Part shown: positions 9,529 to 18,804 of the stretch, piece by piece | Layout: the number at the start of each line of letters is the position of its first letter | Position numbering within the stretch: position 1 is the stretch's first letter | Source: Sphingopyxis sp. MWB1 | Lineage (GTDB): Bacteria > Pseudomonadota > Alphaproteobacteria > Sphingomonadales > Sphingomonadaceae | NCBI RefSeq assembly: GCF_000763945.1 | Contig: NZ_JQFJ01000002.1 | Location: 1,674,001-1,738,000, forward strand | Reading direction: 5' to 3' | Length of the DNA: 64,000 nucleotides | The notes under the pieces: generated by a model | Database searches by the model: none | What the model was told of the DNA's origin: nothing | The model's input: the letters and a program-made list of their open reading frames with translations, nothing else | Translations under genes and position numbers: made by a program

Positions 9529-9618
9529 CCGCTCTCCTTCTGTCGTTCCCCAGCCCCGATGGGGTGAAGAGTGCGGACAAAAGCGATGGCGGGTCAAGTC
9601 CGGGGTGCCCCACGCCGC

Positions 9619-9647
9619 GCCTCTCCCGCCAGCAAGGCAGGAGAGGC
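9619..9647 (-). terminator. Hairpin downstream of ahpF
   Basis: GCCTCTCCCGCC, loop AGCAA, GGCAGGAGAGGC: a 12-bp stem with one mismatch (a G-U pair in one RNA orientation), just after the ahpF stop on the minus strand. There is no clear T-run, so it may stabilise the 3' end rather than terminate alone. Confidence 0.5.
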
Positions 9648-9655
9648 CGGGGTCT

Positions 9656-11239
9656 TCAAGCCATTTCGAGTTCGGCCTCGGCGGGCAGACGGATCATATA
9701 ATCAAACGCCGACAGCGCCGCCTTTGACCCTTCGCCCATGGCGATGACAATTTGCTTATAGGGGACGGTCGTGCAATCGCCCGCCGCGAAAATGCCGGGC
9801 TGGCTGGTTTCGCCGCGATGGTCGACCTCGATCTCGCCGCGCTGCGACAGCGTCACCGCGCCCGCCAGCCATTCGGTGTTGGGGACAAGGCCGATCTGGA
9901 CGAACACGCCTTCCAGTTCGATCTGGTGCAGCGCGTCCTTGTTGCGATCCTTGTACGTCAGCCCGGTCACCCTGGCGCCATCGCCCACCACTTCGGTGGT
10001 CAACGCCGAGGTGATGATCTTCACATTGGGCAGGCTGGCAAGCTTGCGCTGGAGCACCGCATCGGCGCGCAATTCGCTGTCAAATTCGATCAGCGTGACA
10101 TGGGCGACGATGCCCGCAAGGTCGATCGCTGCCTCGACCCCCGAATTGCCGCCGCCAATCACGGCGACACGCTTGCCCTTGTACAGCGGGCCATCGCAGT
10201 GCGGGCAATAGGCCACGCCCTTGTTGCGATATTCCTCCTCGCCGGGAACGCCCATCTGCCGCCAGCGGGCGCCGGTCGACAGGATGACGGTGCGCGCCTT
10301 CAGCGAGGCGCCATTGGCGAGCACCACTTCGTGCAGCCCGCCTTCGCGCGCCGCCGGGACCAGCTTTTCGGCGCGCTGCAGATTCATGACATCAACGTCA
10401 TAATCCTTCACATGTTGCTCAAGCTGCGCGACGAGCTTCGGCCCTTCGGTATGCTGGACCGAGATGAAATTTTCGATCGCCATGGTGTCGAGTACCTGCC
10501 CGCCAAAGCGTTCGGCGGCGATGCCGGTGCGAATGCCCTTGCGGGCGGCATAAATGGCCGCCGCCGCCCCGGCGGGACCGCCGCCGACGACGAGAACGTC
10601 GAAGGGATCCTTGGCGGCGATTTTCTCCGCAGCCCGTGCCTCGGCGCCAGTATCGAGCTTGGCCAATATCTGTTCCAGCTCCATCCGGCCCTGGCCGAAA
10701 TTTTCGCCGTTAAGGAAAATGGTCGGCACCGCCATCACCTGCCGCTCTTCGACTTCCGCCTGGAACAGGCTGCCGTCGATCGCGGTATGGGTGATGCGCG
10801 GGTTGATCACGCTCATCAGATTGAGCGCCTGAACGATGTCGGGGCAATTCTGGCACGACAGCGAAAAATAGGTTTCGAAATGATAATCACCGTCGAGCGC
10901 GCGCACCTGCTCGATCAGCTCCGCGTCGGTCTTGGGCGGGTGCCCGCCAACCTGCAGCAGCGCCAGGACGAGCGAGGTAAATTCATGGCCCAGCGGAATG
11001 CCGGCAAAGCGGACCGCGACCGCGGGATCGCCGGTGCGACGGATCAGGAAGCTGGGGCGGCGCGCGTCATCGTCGGCGCGGGTGACGCTGACCTTGTCGG
11101 ACAGCGACGCGATTTCGTCGAGGAGGCTCGCCAGCTCGGCCGATTTGGCGCCATCGTCGAGCGACGAGACAAGTTCGATCGGTTCGCGAATATTCGCAAG
11201 ATAGGCTTGAAGCTGCTGCTTCAGATTGGCGTCGAGCAT
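9656..11239 (-). CDS. ahpF: Alkyl hydroperoxide reductase subunit F
   Basis: NADH-dependent flavoprotein disulfide reductase that regenerates AhpC. The ATG at 11239 ([10 protein letters not shown]) has AGGAG upstream and gives 527 residues, matching the family, whereas the longer frame to 11476 runs through a repeat region and is not expected. N-terminal tandem thioredoxin folds carry the CQNC redox centre ([14 protein letters not shown]). The C-terminal thioredoxin-reductase-like half has the FAD motif [19 protein letters not shown], the redox-active YCPHCDGP, and the NAD(P) motif [14 protein letters not shown]. It follows ahpC on the same strand after a gap filled with palindromic repeats. 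Confidence 0.96.
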   Translation of the reverse strand: MLDANLKQQLQAYLANIREPIELVSSLDDGAKSAELASLLDEIASLSDKVSVTRADDDARRPSFLIRRTGDPAVAVRFAGIPLGHEFTSLVLALLQVGGHPPKTDAELIEQVRALDGDYHFETYFSLSCQNCPDIVQALNLMSVINPRITHTAIDGSLFQAEVEERQVMAVPTIFLNGENFGQGRMELEQILAKLDTGAEARAAEKIAAKDPFDVLVVGGGPAGAAAAIYAARKGIRTGIAAERFGGQVLDTMAIENFISVQHTEGPKLVAQLEQHVKDYDVDVMNLQRAEKLVPAAREGGLHEVVLANGASLKARTVILSTGARWRQMGVPGEEEYRNKGVAYCPHCDGPLYKGKRVAVIGGGNSGVEAAIDLAGIVAHVTLIEFDSELRADAVLQRKLASLPNVKIITSALTTEVVGDGARVTGLTYKDRNKDALHQIELEGVFVQIGLVPNTEWLAGAVTLSQRGEIEVDHRGETSQPGIFAAGDCTTVPYKQIVIAMGEGSKAALSAFDYMIRLPAEAELEMA

Positions 11240-11281
11240 GGGGGAGAGCTCCTGCTGGAAGGGGAGAAAAGAGCCGCGTGC

Positions 11282-11360
11282 CCCCGCACAATTGCGGGGA
11301 CCCAGAGCTGGATTGCGCTTGGTTGCGCTTGGGCGCTCCGGGCTCCCGCCTTCGCGGGAG
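11282..11360. repeat. Pair of short GC-rich palindromic repeats (ahpC-ahpF gap)
   Basis: Two stem-loops, CCCCGCA/TGCGGGG (11282-11299) and CTCCCGC-CTTC-GCGGGAG (11343-11360), with a tandem-like GATTGCGCTTG/GTTGCGCTTG between them. The form resembles the REP-like elements common between genes in sphingomonads. It could separate ahpC and ahpF expression levels. Confidence 0.6.
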
Positions 11361-11382
11361 CACGCTGGCATTTTTCGATATG

Positions 11383-11946
11383 TTAGATTTTGCCGACGAG
11401 GTCCAGCGAGGGAGCCAGCGTCTCTGCGCCTTCTTCCCACTTGGCGGGGCAAACTTCGCCGGGGTGGCTGACCCAATATTGCAGCGCCTTGATCTTGCGG
11501 AGCAATTCGGCAGCGTTGCGGCCCACACCTTCGGGCGTGATTTCGAGAAGCTGGATTTCGCCCTGCGGATCAAGGACGAAGGTGCCGCGGTCGGCCAGGC
11601 CGACGCCGGGACGGAGCACTTCGAAATTGTTCGAAATCACATGGTTCTGGTCGCCGACCATATAATAGTCGATCTTGCCGATGGCCGGCGAGGTGTCATG
11701 CCAAGCCTTGTGGCAGAAATGCGTGTCGGTCGACACGGCATAAACTTCGACGTCCATTTTCTGAAGCTGCGGATAGATGTCCGCCAGATCTTCGAGTTCG
11801 GTCGGGCAAACGAAGGTGAAGTCGGCGGGGTAGAAGAAGAAGACCGCCCATTTGCCCTTCACATCCTCGTCGCTGATGTCGACGAACTTGCCCTGCTTGT
11901 AGGCCGTGGCCTGGAAAGGTTTGAGGGTGGTGTTGAGAACCGACAT
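11383..11946 (-). CDS. ahpC: Alkyl hydroperoxide reductase subunit C (peroxiredoxin)
   Basis: Typical 2-Cys peroxiredoxin reducing H2O2 and organic hydroperoxides. The ATG at 11946 ([11 protein letters not shown]) has AAAAGGAG upstream and gives 187 residues, exactly the usual AhpC length; the frame open to 12042 would run into the promoter. The peroxidatic Cys47 lies in [15 protein letters not shown] and the resolving Cys in [10 protein letters not shown] near the C-terminus. Partner ahpF is downstream. A 35-bp palindromic region about 80 bp upstream of the start is a candidate site for a peroxide-responsive regulator. Confidence 0.97.
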   Translation of the reverse strand: MSVLNTTLKPFQATAYKQGKFVDISDEDVKGKWAVFFFYPADFTFVCPTELEDLADIYPQLQKMDVEVYAVSTDTHFCHKAWHDTSPAIGKIDYYMVGDQNHVISNNFEVLRPGVGLADRGTFVLDPQGEIQLLEITPEGVGRNAAELLRKIKALQYWVSHPGEVCPAKWEEGAETLAPSLDLVGKI

Positions 11947-12007
11947 GGAGAGCTCCTTTTTTGCTGATTGGAGCAGCCATATAGGGACGGATACTGCAAT
12001 GAGACAA

Positions 12008-12042
12008 TTGATAAATTGACGATCTTTGATCGAATTTATCAA
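12008..12042. promoter_or_regulatory. Long palindrome upstream of ahpC (operator candidate)
   Basis: TTGATAAATT at 12008-12017 pairs perfectly with AATTTATCAA at 12033-12042, and an inner CGATC-TTT-GATCG pair (12020-12032) continues the dyad with a two-base offset. AT-rich dyads with spaced half-sites upstream of ahpC are often OxyR/LysR-type targets; that assignment is inference. Confidence 0.5.
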
Positions 12043-12050
12043 TAAGTTGA

Positions 12051-12638
12051 TCAGCCTTTCAAAGCCGTTTCAAAGAGATGGCGAAAACTTTCGGCGCACA
12101 CGTCGGCTTCAGCATCGTCCGCGTTGAACCGATCCACCTTCATGATGGTTCGCAGAACGCTGATCCCCATTAATATGGCGAGCATCATATGCGCGCGCAT
12201 TTCGCCATGCTCGTCGTCGATCAGGGCGGTGAGCGGTTCGAGCACCTGTTGCTGAACGAGATCGCGAATAATAGCGCCCGCTCGCGGCGAAGAAGCCGAC
12301 CGTAGCATGATGATGAACATTTCCATGCGCCGCATGCGGTCTTCATCGGCGTCCTCCAGCACCACCTGCGCCAAAACCGCAGGGAGTTCGGCGGCGCTCT
12401 TGGCGTCTTGGAAAGGCGCGCCCCCTTCCTTTTGGTGCAGGACTGTTTCGCGAAAAAGTCCTTCTTTCCCTCCGAAATAGCGGCTGATCAAGGCGGCATC
12501 GACGCCAGCATCGCCCGCAATATCGCGTAACCCGACACTGTCATAATTTTCGCGAAGAAAGCGCTGATGCGCCGCCTCCAGGATCGCGGCGCGCGTCGCC
12601 GCCGCATCGCGTCTGCGGATCGTGGGAATCTTGGCCAT
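12051..12638 (-). CDS. TetR/AcrR family transcriptional regulator
   Basis: A 195-residue repressor-type regulator. The N-terminal helix-turn-helix is ATRAAILEAAHQRFLRENYDSVGLRDIAGDAGVDAALISRYFGGKEGLF in parts, the TetR pattern, followed by an all-helical ligand domain. I start it at MAKIPTIRRRD; the frame also opens at 12659 (MLTRTLP). It is divergent from the RND efflux operon beginning at 12788, with a near-perfect palindrome between, the classic arrangement for a repressor of an efflux pump and of itself. The ligand is unknown. Confidence 0.88.
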   Translation of the reverse strand: MAKIPTIRRRDAAATRAAILEAAHQRFLRENYDSVGLRDIAGDAGVDAALISRYFGGKEGLFRETVLHQKEGGAPFQDAKSAAELPAVLAQVVLEDADEDRMRRMEMFIIMLRSASSPRAGAIIRDLVQQQVLEPLTALIDDEHGEMRAHMMLAILMGISVLRTIMKVDRFNADDAEADVCAESFRHLFETALKG

Positions 12639-12662
12639 GGGTAAAGTTCTAGTTAGCATTTT

Positions 12663-12690
12663 ACCTAAATCAACAAGTGTTGACTTAGTT
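12663..12690. promoter_or_regulatory. Palindromic TetR operator candidate
   Basis: ACCTAAATCAACA-AG-TGTTGACTTAGTT is a 28-bp dyad with 11 of 13 positions paired. It sits between the divergent TetR gene and efflux operon and contains a TTGACT (12680-12685) that could be the -35 box of the efflux promoter, so a bound repressor would block RNA polymerase. Confidence 0.6.
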
Positions 12691-12787
12691 CCCGGGGCGG
12701 ATTAATCCACCAACCCGGCATCGAGCGGCTCCCCCTCCCTCCTCCGTCGCCCGGTGTCGGAACGTCCACAATATAAGAATAAAGGCC

Positions 12788-14038
12788 ATGTCCATGCGCC
12801 CGCTCCTTGCGCCCCTGATGTTGCTGCTGTCCTTGTCGCTTGCCGCCTGTTCGAGTGGGGAGGAAGCGCAAGGAGGTCCGCCCGCTTTGCCCGTGACCGT
12901 GGCGCAGCCGCTGGTTCGCGAAGTGACCGAATGGGATGATTATGTCGGACGGTTCGAGGCCGTGAGCAGCGTCGATGTACGCCCGCGCGCCACGGGCTAT
13001 CTGCAGCGGTCACACTTCACCGATGGTCAATATGTCCGCGCAAGGCAATTGCTTTTCACCATCGACGCGCGCCCGACACAGGCAGCCCTCGATCAGGCAC
13101 GCGCGCAGCTTGCGCGGGCGAAAGCGACGCTGGTCAATGCGCGCACCGAATTGGCGCGGTCGGAAACCTTGGCCAAATCGCAGGCCGCGAGTGTCGAGGA
13201 AGTCGAACAGCGCCGCGCCACTGTGCGCGCGGGCGAAGCCGATGTCGCCGCCGCCCAGGCCGCCGTGCGCGCCGCGCAGCTCAATGTCGGCTTCACCCGC
13301 GTTACCGCCCCCATTTCGGGCCGCGTGTCGCAGCGCATGGTCGACCCCGGCAATGCGGTTACCGCCGACCAGACGGTGCTGACCCGGATCGTTTCGACGA
13401 ATCCGATGCATTTCCTGTTCCAGGGGTCGGAAGCCAGCCTGCTGCAATATGAACGGCAGGGCGATACGCTGCAAAATGCCCCGGTCCGCATCCGCCTGCA
13501 GGGGGAGGAGGATTATCGCATCCATGGCCGCATCGACTTTGTCGACAATGCGCTGTCCGACGGGTCGGGCACGATTGCGGTGCGCGCAGTTGTTCCCAAT
13601 TCGGACGGGAAATTGCGTCCCGGCATGTTCGGCCAGCTCCAGCTTGCCGCATCGGCCCCGCGCGCCTCGCTGATGGTCCCGGCAACCGCCATCGTAACCG
13701 ACGGCGCGCGCCGCCTTGTCTATGTCATCGGCAAGGGCGATGTGGTGCAGGCCCGTGCTGTCGAGCTTGGCCCCGTGATCGACGGACTGCGCGTTATCCG
13801 TTCGGGCATCACCGCCCAGGACCGGGTGATCGTCAACGGCATTCAGCGCGCCCAGCCCGGCAAGCCTGCCAAGGTGCAGCCCGGCCGCATCGGCCCCGAT
13901 GGCAAGGTCGGGCCCGCAGCGGGTGGCGGTCAGGCCGCCCCGGCAGCGAAAGCGCCGGAAAAGGCCGCGCCAGCCGCCGATAGCGAAAAGGGCGCCGCAG
14001 AGGCCCCCGCCGCCAAGGCAAAGGAAGCCGCTCAGTGA
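12788..14038 (+). CDS. RND efflux periplasmic adaptor (membrane fusion protein)
   Basis: AcrA/MexA-type adaptor, 416 residues, linking the RND pump to the outer-membrane channel. The N-terminus MSMRPLLAPLMLLLSLSLAACSS carries a lipobox (LAAC), so it is a lipoprotein with Cys at residue 21. The barrel-sandwich and hairpin follow: YVGRFEAVSSVDVRPRATGYL, a long coiled-coil hairpin (QAALDQARAQLARAKATLVNAR), then FTRVTAPISGRVSQRMV. The C-terminal 50 residues are an unusual Ala/Lys/Pro-rich tail, probably disordered. It is the first gene of a three-gene operon and overlaps the pump gene by GTGA. Confidence 0.95.
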   Translation: MSMRPLLAPLMLLLSLSLAACSSGEEAQGGPPALPVTVAQPLVREVTEWDDYVGRFEAVSSVDVRPRATGYLQRSHFTDGQYVRARQLLFTIDARPTQAALDQARAQLARAKATLVNARTELARSETLAKSQAASVEEVEQRRATVRAGEADVAAAQAAVRAAQLNVGFTRVTAPISGRVSQRMVDPGNAVTADQTVLTRIVSTNPMHFLFQGSEASLLQYERQGDTLQNAPVRIRLQGEEDYRIHGRIDFVDNALSDGSGTIAVRAVVPNSDGKLRPGMFGQLQLAASAPRASLMVPATAIVTDGARRLVYVIGKGDVVQARAVELGPVIDGLRVIRSGITAQDRVIVNGIQRAQPGKPAKVQPGRIGPDGKVGPAAGGGQAAPAAKAPEKAAPAADSEKGAAEAPAAKAKEAAQ

Positions 14039-17000
14039 ATTTCAGCCGCTTTTTCGTCGATCGGCCGATCTTCGCGGCCGTCATCGCGATCTTCATCACG
14101 CTGCTGGGCGCCTTTGCCTATCCGCAGCTTCCGCTCGCCCAATATCCCGACATTGCGCCGCCGACGATTGCCGTTACGGCGGCCTATCCCGGCGCCTCGT
14201 CCGAAACGATCGCGGAGACGGTCGCATCGACGCTGGAACAGGAAATTAACGGCGTTGAAAATATGCTCTATCTGCAGAGCAGTTCGACACAGGGCGCCGC
14301 GCAGATCACCGTCACCTTCCATCCCGGAACCGACCTCGATGCCGCGCAGGTGCTCGTGCAAAACCGCGTCGCTTTGGCCGAACCCCGCCTGCCCGAACAA
14401 GTGCGCCAGATCGGCGTACAAGTGAACAAGCAGGAAACCGGATTCCTGATGATCGTCGCGCTGACGTCGACCGATCCCGCGATCGACATCGACTATGTCG
14501 GCAATTACGCCAATTCCACCCTGCGCGACCGGCTGCTCCGCCTCGACGGGGTGGGCGGCGTGCAGATTTTCGGCGGCGGCTATTATTCAATGCGCGTGTG
14601 GATCGACCCCGACAAGGCGGCCGCGCGCAACATGACCGCGCCGGAAATCGTCTCCGCATTGCAAAGCCAGAATGTGCAGGTCGCGGGCGGCAGCGTCGGC
14701 GCGCCGCCTTTCGGCAGCGGCAATCCCGCTTTCGAGCTGCCCGTCGAAGTCCCCGGTCGCCTCGTCACGCCCGAGGAATTCCAGAATGTCGTCGTCAAGA
14801 CCGACACCGCCACCGGCGCGATTACCCGGCTGAAGGATGTCGCGCGGGTCGAGCTGGGTGCGCAGGATTATGGCGTGCGCGGCGTGTTCAACGGACGCCC
14901 CGGCATTGGCATGGCCGTCATCCAGCAGCCCGGCGCCAATGCCCTCGACGCCGCCAATCTGGTGTTGAAAGAGGTGGAAGCCGCGTCGAAGGATTTTCCG
15001 CCGGGGATGGAATATGAAATCCCCTTCAACCCCACCGAGTATGTCCAGGCATCGGTGTCGGCGGTGCAGAGCACTCTGGTCGAAGCGATTTTCCTTGTCG
15101 TGCTCGTCGTCCTTGTCTTCCTTCAGACGTGGCGCGCCGCGATCATTCCCATCATCGCCATTCCGGTTGCGCTGATCGGCACTTTCGCGGTCCAGCTCGC
15201 GCTCGGCTTTTCGATCAACTCGCTGTCGCTGTTCGCGCTCGTGCTGGCCGTGGGGATTGTCGTCGACGACGCCATCGTCGTGGTCGAGGCGGTCGAGAAA
15301 CATATTCGCGAAGGGCTGAGCCCGCGCGAGGCTGCGCACCGAACGATGGACGAAGTCTCAGGCGCGCTGATCGCCATCGGGCTGGTGCTCGTCGCGGTCT
15401 TTGTCCCGACCGCCTTCATGCCCGGCATTCCCGGCATCTTCTATCAGCAGTTCGCGGTGACCATCGCCGCCGCCACCGTCTTTTCGACGCTGACGTCGCT
15501 GACCCTGTCGCCCGCGATGGCTGCCCTGTTGCTGAAACCGCATCAGGAAGGCGCGCAGGAAGAGCCGAAAAATCCGGTCCTGCGCACACTTCGCCGCGCG
15601 GCGGACAAGTTCAACCATGGCTTTGACAAATTGTCGCAGCGCTATGGCCGCACCACCGCCTCGCTGGTTCGCAAGACAGGGCTGATGCTGGGGATATATG
15701 CCATTCTCCTTGCTTTCACCGGCTGGCGGATGCTCGACACGCCGACGGGCTTCATTCCCGATCAGGACCAGGGCGTGCTGATCGGCGTGGTTCAGCTTCC
15801 CCCCGGCGCAGCGCTCGACCGCACGAGCGAGGTGCTGGAGCGCGCGCAGCAAAATGTGTCGCAGATGGACGGGGTCGCGAGCATCGCCACCTTTGCCGGC
15901 CTCGACGGCTCCAGCTTTTCGACCGCCTCCAACGCCGGCACCATGTTTATCCGCCTGACCGACTGGAGCGAACGCGGCGATGATATGAGCGCTACCGCCA
16001 TGTCGCAGAAATTGTCGGGGCTGCTCGTCAATCTTCTGCCCGAAGCCAATGCCTTCGTCATCGCGCCTCCTGCGGTGCAGGGTCTTGGCAATGGCAATGG
16101 CTTCATGATGATGCTGCAGGCCCGCGACGGGCAAAGCTATCAGGAGCTGGAGCAGGCGACTTTCGCCATGATGGGCGGCGCGCAGCAAATACCCGAAGTC
16201 ACGCAGGTCTTCTCGATGTTCAACACCGGCAGCCCGCGCATTTTTGCCGAAGTCGACCGCGACAAGGCACAGATGCTGGGGGTGGACCCAAGCCAGGTTT
16301 ATGCCGCGCTCGGCACCTATCTCGCCTCCACCTATGTCAATGACTTCAACTTTCTTGGCCGCACTTTCCGTGTGACGGCGCAGGCCGAGCCTGCGGCGCG
16401 CGCCAGCATCGAGGATGTGGGCCGGTTGCAGGTGCGTTCGACATCGGGCGAAATGGTGCCGCTGTCAGCAGTCGCGACCTTCCGCAACGACAGCGGCCCG
16501 ACGCGTGTCGTGCGCTATAACCTCTTCCCGGCGGTGGAATTGCAGGGGCAGGCAGCACCCGGCGTTTCCTCGGGCGCGGCGCTCGCCGCGATGGAAGGAC
16601 TGGCCGCCAACGCCCTGCCCCCCGGCTTTGGCTATGAATGGACCGGCCTTGCCTATCAGGAAAAGGCAGCGGGCAGCAGCGCCGTGCTGATCTTCCTGTT
16701 GGCGGTGGTGTTCGTCTTCCTTGTCCTCGCCGCCCAATATGAATCGCTGCCCCTCCCGCTGGCGGTGATCCTAATCGTGCCCATGTGTTTGCTGGCCGCG
16801 ATGCTGGGGGTCAATTTGCGCGGGATGGACAATAATATCCTCACCCAGGTCGGGCTGGTCGTGCTTATCGCCCTTGCGGCGAAAAACGCGATCCTGATCG
16901 TCGAATTCGCCAAACAGGCCGAAGAGGAAGAAGGGATGAGCATCTATGATGCCGCCGTCCATGCCGCACGCTCGCGTCTGCGTCCGATTTTGATGACCAG

Positions 17001-17235
17001 CTTTGCCTTCATCTTTGGCGTCATCCCGCTCGCCGTCGCCAGCGGGCCGGGCCAGGAAATGCGTCAGGCGCTGGGCACCGCGGTCACCTTCGGCATGTTG
17101 GGCGTGACCTTCTTCGGGCTGATCTTCACCCCGCTCTTCTATGTGCTCTGCCGCAAGCTGGGCGACAAGACGCGCGCCCTCGCGCAGCGGGGCAAGCACA
17201 AGGCCGCCGCGCAATCGACGCAGGAGACGCAATAA
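14035..17235 (+). CDS. RND multidrug efflux pump, inner-membrane transporter
   Basis: AcrB/MexB-type proton-driven exporter (HAE1 family), 1066 residues, twelve membrane helices and two large periplasmic loops. Translation starts at GTG 14035, overlapping the adaptor stop (GTGA). The proton-relay aspartates lie in VGIVVDDAIVVVEAVEKH (helix 4) and the helix 10 lysine in ALAAKNAILIVEFAKQ. FFVDRPIFAAVIAI at the N-terminus and TGFIPDQDQGVLIGVVQLP opening the second porter domain are family hallmarks. The full set with adaptor and outer-membrane factor suggests a self-contained tripartite drug or solvent pump controlled by the divergent TetR protein. Confidence 0.96.
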   Translation: MNFSRFFVDRPIFAAVIAIFITLLGAFAYPQLPLAQYPDIAPPTIAVTAAYPGASSETIAETVASTLEQEINGVENMLYLQSSSTQGAAQITVTFHPGTDLDAAQVLVQNRVALAEPRLPEQVRQIGVQVNKQETGFLMIVALTSTDPAIDIDYVGNYANSTLRDRLLRLDGVGGVQIFGGGYYSMRVWIDPDKAAARNMTAPEIVSALQSQNVQVAGGSVGAPPFGSGNPAFELPVEVPGRLVTPEEFQNVVVKTDTATGAITRLKDVARVELGAQDYGVRGVFNGRPGIGMAVIQQPGANALDAANLVLKEVEAASKDFPPGMEYEIPFNPTEYVQASVSAVQSTLVEAIFLVVLVVLVFLQTWRAAIIPIIAIPVALIGTFAVQLALGFSINSLSLFALVLAVGIVVDDAIVVVEAVEKHIREGLSPREAAHRTMDEVSGALIAIGLVLVAVFVPTAFMPGIPGIFYQQFAVTIAAATVFSTLTSLTLSPAMAALLLKPHQEGAQEEPKNPVLRTLRRAADKFNHGFDKLSQRYGRTTASLVRKTGLMLGIYAILLAFTGWRMLDTPTGFIPDQDQGVLIGVVQLPPGAALDRTSEVLERAQQNVSQMDGVASIATFAGLDGSSFSTASNAGTMFIRLTDWSERGDDMSATAMSQKLSGLLVNLLPEANAFVIAPPAVQGLGNGNGFMMMLQARDGQSYQELEQATFAMMGGAQQIPEVTQVFSMFNTGSPRIFAEVDRDKAQMLGVDPSQVYAALGTYLASTYVNDFNFLGRTFRVTAQAEPAARASIEDVGRLQVRSTSGEMVPLSAVATFRNDSGPTRVVRYNLFPAVELQGQAAPGVSSGAALAAMEGLAANALPPGFGYEWTGLAYQEKAAGSSAVLIFLLAVVFVFLVLAAQYESLPLPLAVILIVPMCLLAAMLGVNLRGMDNNILTQVGLVVLIALAAKNAILIVEFAKQAEEEEGMSIYDAAVHAARSRLRPILMTSFAFIFGVIPLAVASGPGQEMRQALGTAVTFGMLGVTFFGLIFTPLFYVLCRKLGDKTRALAQRGKHKAAAQSTQETQ

Positions 17236-18644
17236 TGACCCGCAGCCTGCTGATCACGGCAAGCGCGCTGACCTTGTCCGCCTGCGCCGTTGGCCCCGCC
17301 TATGTCGCGCCGACCCCGGCGGTCCCGGCCGAGGCATCCTTTGCCGAAGCGGCCAAGTCGCCGGCCTTCACCGGCGAGCAGCCGCCGGGCAAATGGTGGA
17401 GCCTGTTCGGCGACCCGACGCTCGACGCGCTGGTCGAGGAAGCGCTCGCTGCCAGCACCGACCTGCGCGTGGCCGCCGCCAATCTGGCGCAGGCACGCGC
17501 CGTGCTGCTCGAATCGCGCGCCGGACGCCTGCCCACGACCGGCATCAGCGCCAGCGGCGCCTATGCGCGCCAGCCGGGCAGCCAGACCGGCGGGCTCGGC
17601 CCGATCGAGGGCGACAGCTATGACGCCGGGCTCGATGTCGGATATCAGATCGACCTGTTCGGGCGGGTGGAAAGTGCGATCCGCGCCGCGCGTGCCGATG
17701 CGGATGCGGTGCAGGCCGCCTTTGACCTCACCCGCATCAGCGTCGCGGCGGAAACGACCCGCGCCTATACCGACATATGCGCCTTTAATCGCCAGATTGC
17801 GGTGGCGCAGGAAACGCTGCGGATTCAGGAAGAAACCTTCGACCTGACCCGCCGCCTGTTCGAAGGCGGGCGCGCGACGCGGCTCGAAACCGGGCAAGCG
17901 GGCGCGCTGCTTGAACAGACGCGCGCCGCGCTGCCGACGCTGGAGGCGCAGCGCTCCGCCGCGCTCTACCGTCTCGCGGTCCTCACCGGCAAGCCGCCCG
18001 CCGAAGCGCCGCAACAGCTTCTCGCCTGTCAGGCGCCGCCCCATCTCGACCGGCCCATTCCGGTCGGCGACGGCGCCAGCCTGCTCGCACGCCGCCCCGA
18101 TATTCGCCGGGCCGAGCGCCAGCTCGCCGCGGCCGCCGCGCGGGTCAATGTCGCAACCGCCGACCTTTACCCCAGCATCCGGTTGGGCGGGTCGATCGGA
18201 TCGACCGCAGGCTCGATCGGCGATCTGGGTTCAAGCGACGGCTTCCGTTTTTCAATCGGGCCGCTGATCTCGTGGAATTTCCCCAATATGGCGACCGCCC
18301 GGGCGCGCGTCGAACAGGCCGAAGCGGGCGCCGATGCCGCGCTCGCCGCCTTTGACGGCACATGGCTGTCGGCGCTCGAGGAAAGCGAAAGCGCGCTCGC
18401 CCGTTATGCCGGGGAACTCGACCGGCTGGCCGCGCTTCGCCGGGCGGCGGACGAGGCTGGAGAAGCCGCCCGCATCGCGCGCCTGCGCTATCAGGCAGGA
18501 CGCGAGGGGTTTCAGATCGTCCTCGATGCCGAACGGTCACTCGCGCAAATTCAGGCAAGCATTGCCCAGTCCGAACAGCAACGCGCATCCTATCTGGTCG
18601 CCCTTTTCCTCGCGCTTGGCGGCGGATGGCAGGAAAATGGATAA
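17235..18644 (+). CDS. RND efflux outer-membrane factor (NodT/OprM family lipoprotein)
   Basis: TolC-like outer-membrane channel, 469 residues, forming the exit duct of the tripartite pump. The start ATG overlaps the pump stop by one base (TAATG). The lipobox LSAC puts the lipidated Cys at residue 17. KWWSLFGDPTLDALVEEALAAS is the typical first helix of the OprM/NodT family, and the two internal repeats are visible as YDAGLDVGYQIDLFGRV and GSIGDLG...FSIGPLISWNFPN. It is the last gene of the operon. Confidence 0.95.
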   Translation: MTRSLLITASALTLSACAVGPAYVAPTPAVPAEASFAEAAKSPAFTGEQPPGKWWSLFGDPTLDALVEEALAASTDLRVAAANLAQARAVLLESRAGRLPTTGISASGAYARQPGSQTGGLGPIEGDSYDAGLDVGYQIDLFGRVESAIRAARADADAVQAAFDLTRISVAAETTRAYTDICAFNRQIAVAQETLRIQEETFDLTRRLFEGGRATRLETGQAGALLEQTRAALPTLEAQRSAALYRLAVLTGKPPAEAPQQLLACQAPPHLDRPIPVGDGASLLARRPDIRRAERQLAAAAARVNVATADLYPSIRLGGSIGSTAGSIGDLGSSDGFRFSIGPLISWNFPNMATARARVEQAEAGADAALAAFDGTWLSALEESESALARYAGELDRLAALRRAADEAGEAARIARLRYQAGREGFQIVLDAERSLAQIQASIAQSEQQRASYLVALFLALGGGWQENG

Positions 18645-18804
18645 AAAAATCCCAATTTCCAGGCACAGATCAATAACGCCGCGGTGAATAAATCTATAAT
18701 TACTTGTGGCAATAGGATGAGCGCGGCGGACACTTAACGGCTTTTTCAAATTTGAGCGGTATCGGGATTTGCAACCTCCTTTCGTTGGGATGATTGCAAG
18801 GACC

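Noticed and set aside
11240..11476. Extended N-terminus of AhpF to 11476.
   Set aside because: The extension is encoded by palindromic intergenic repeats and the ahpC 3' end; the start at 11239 has a good ribosome-binding site and family length.
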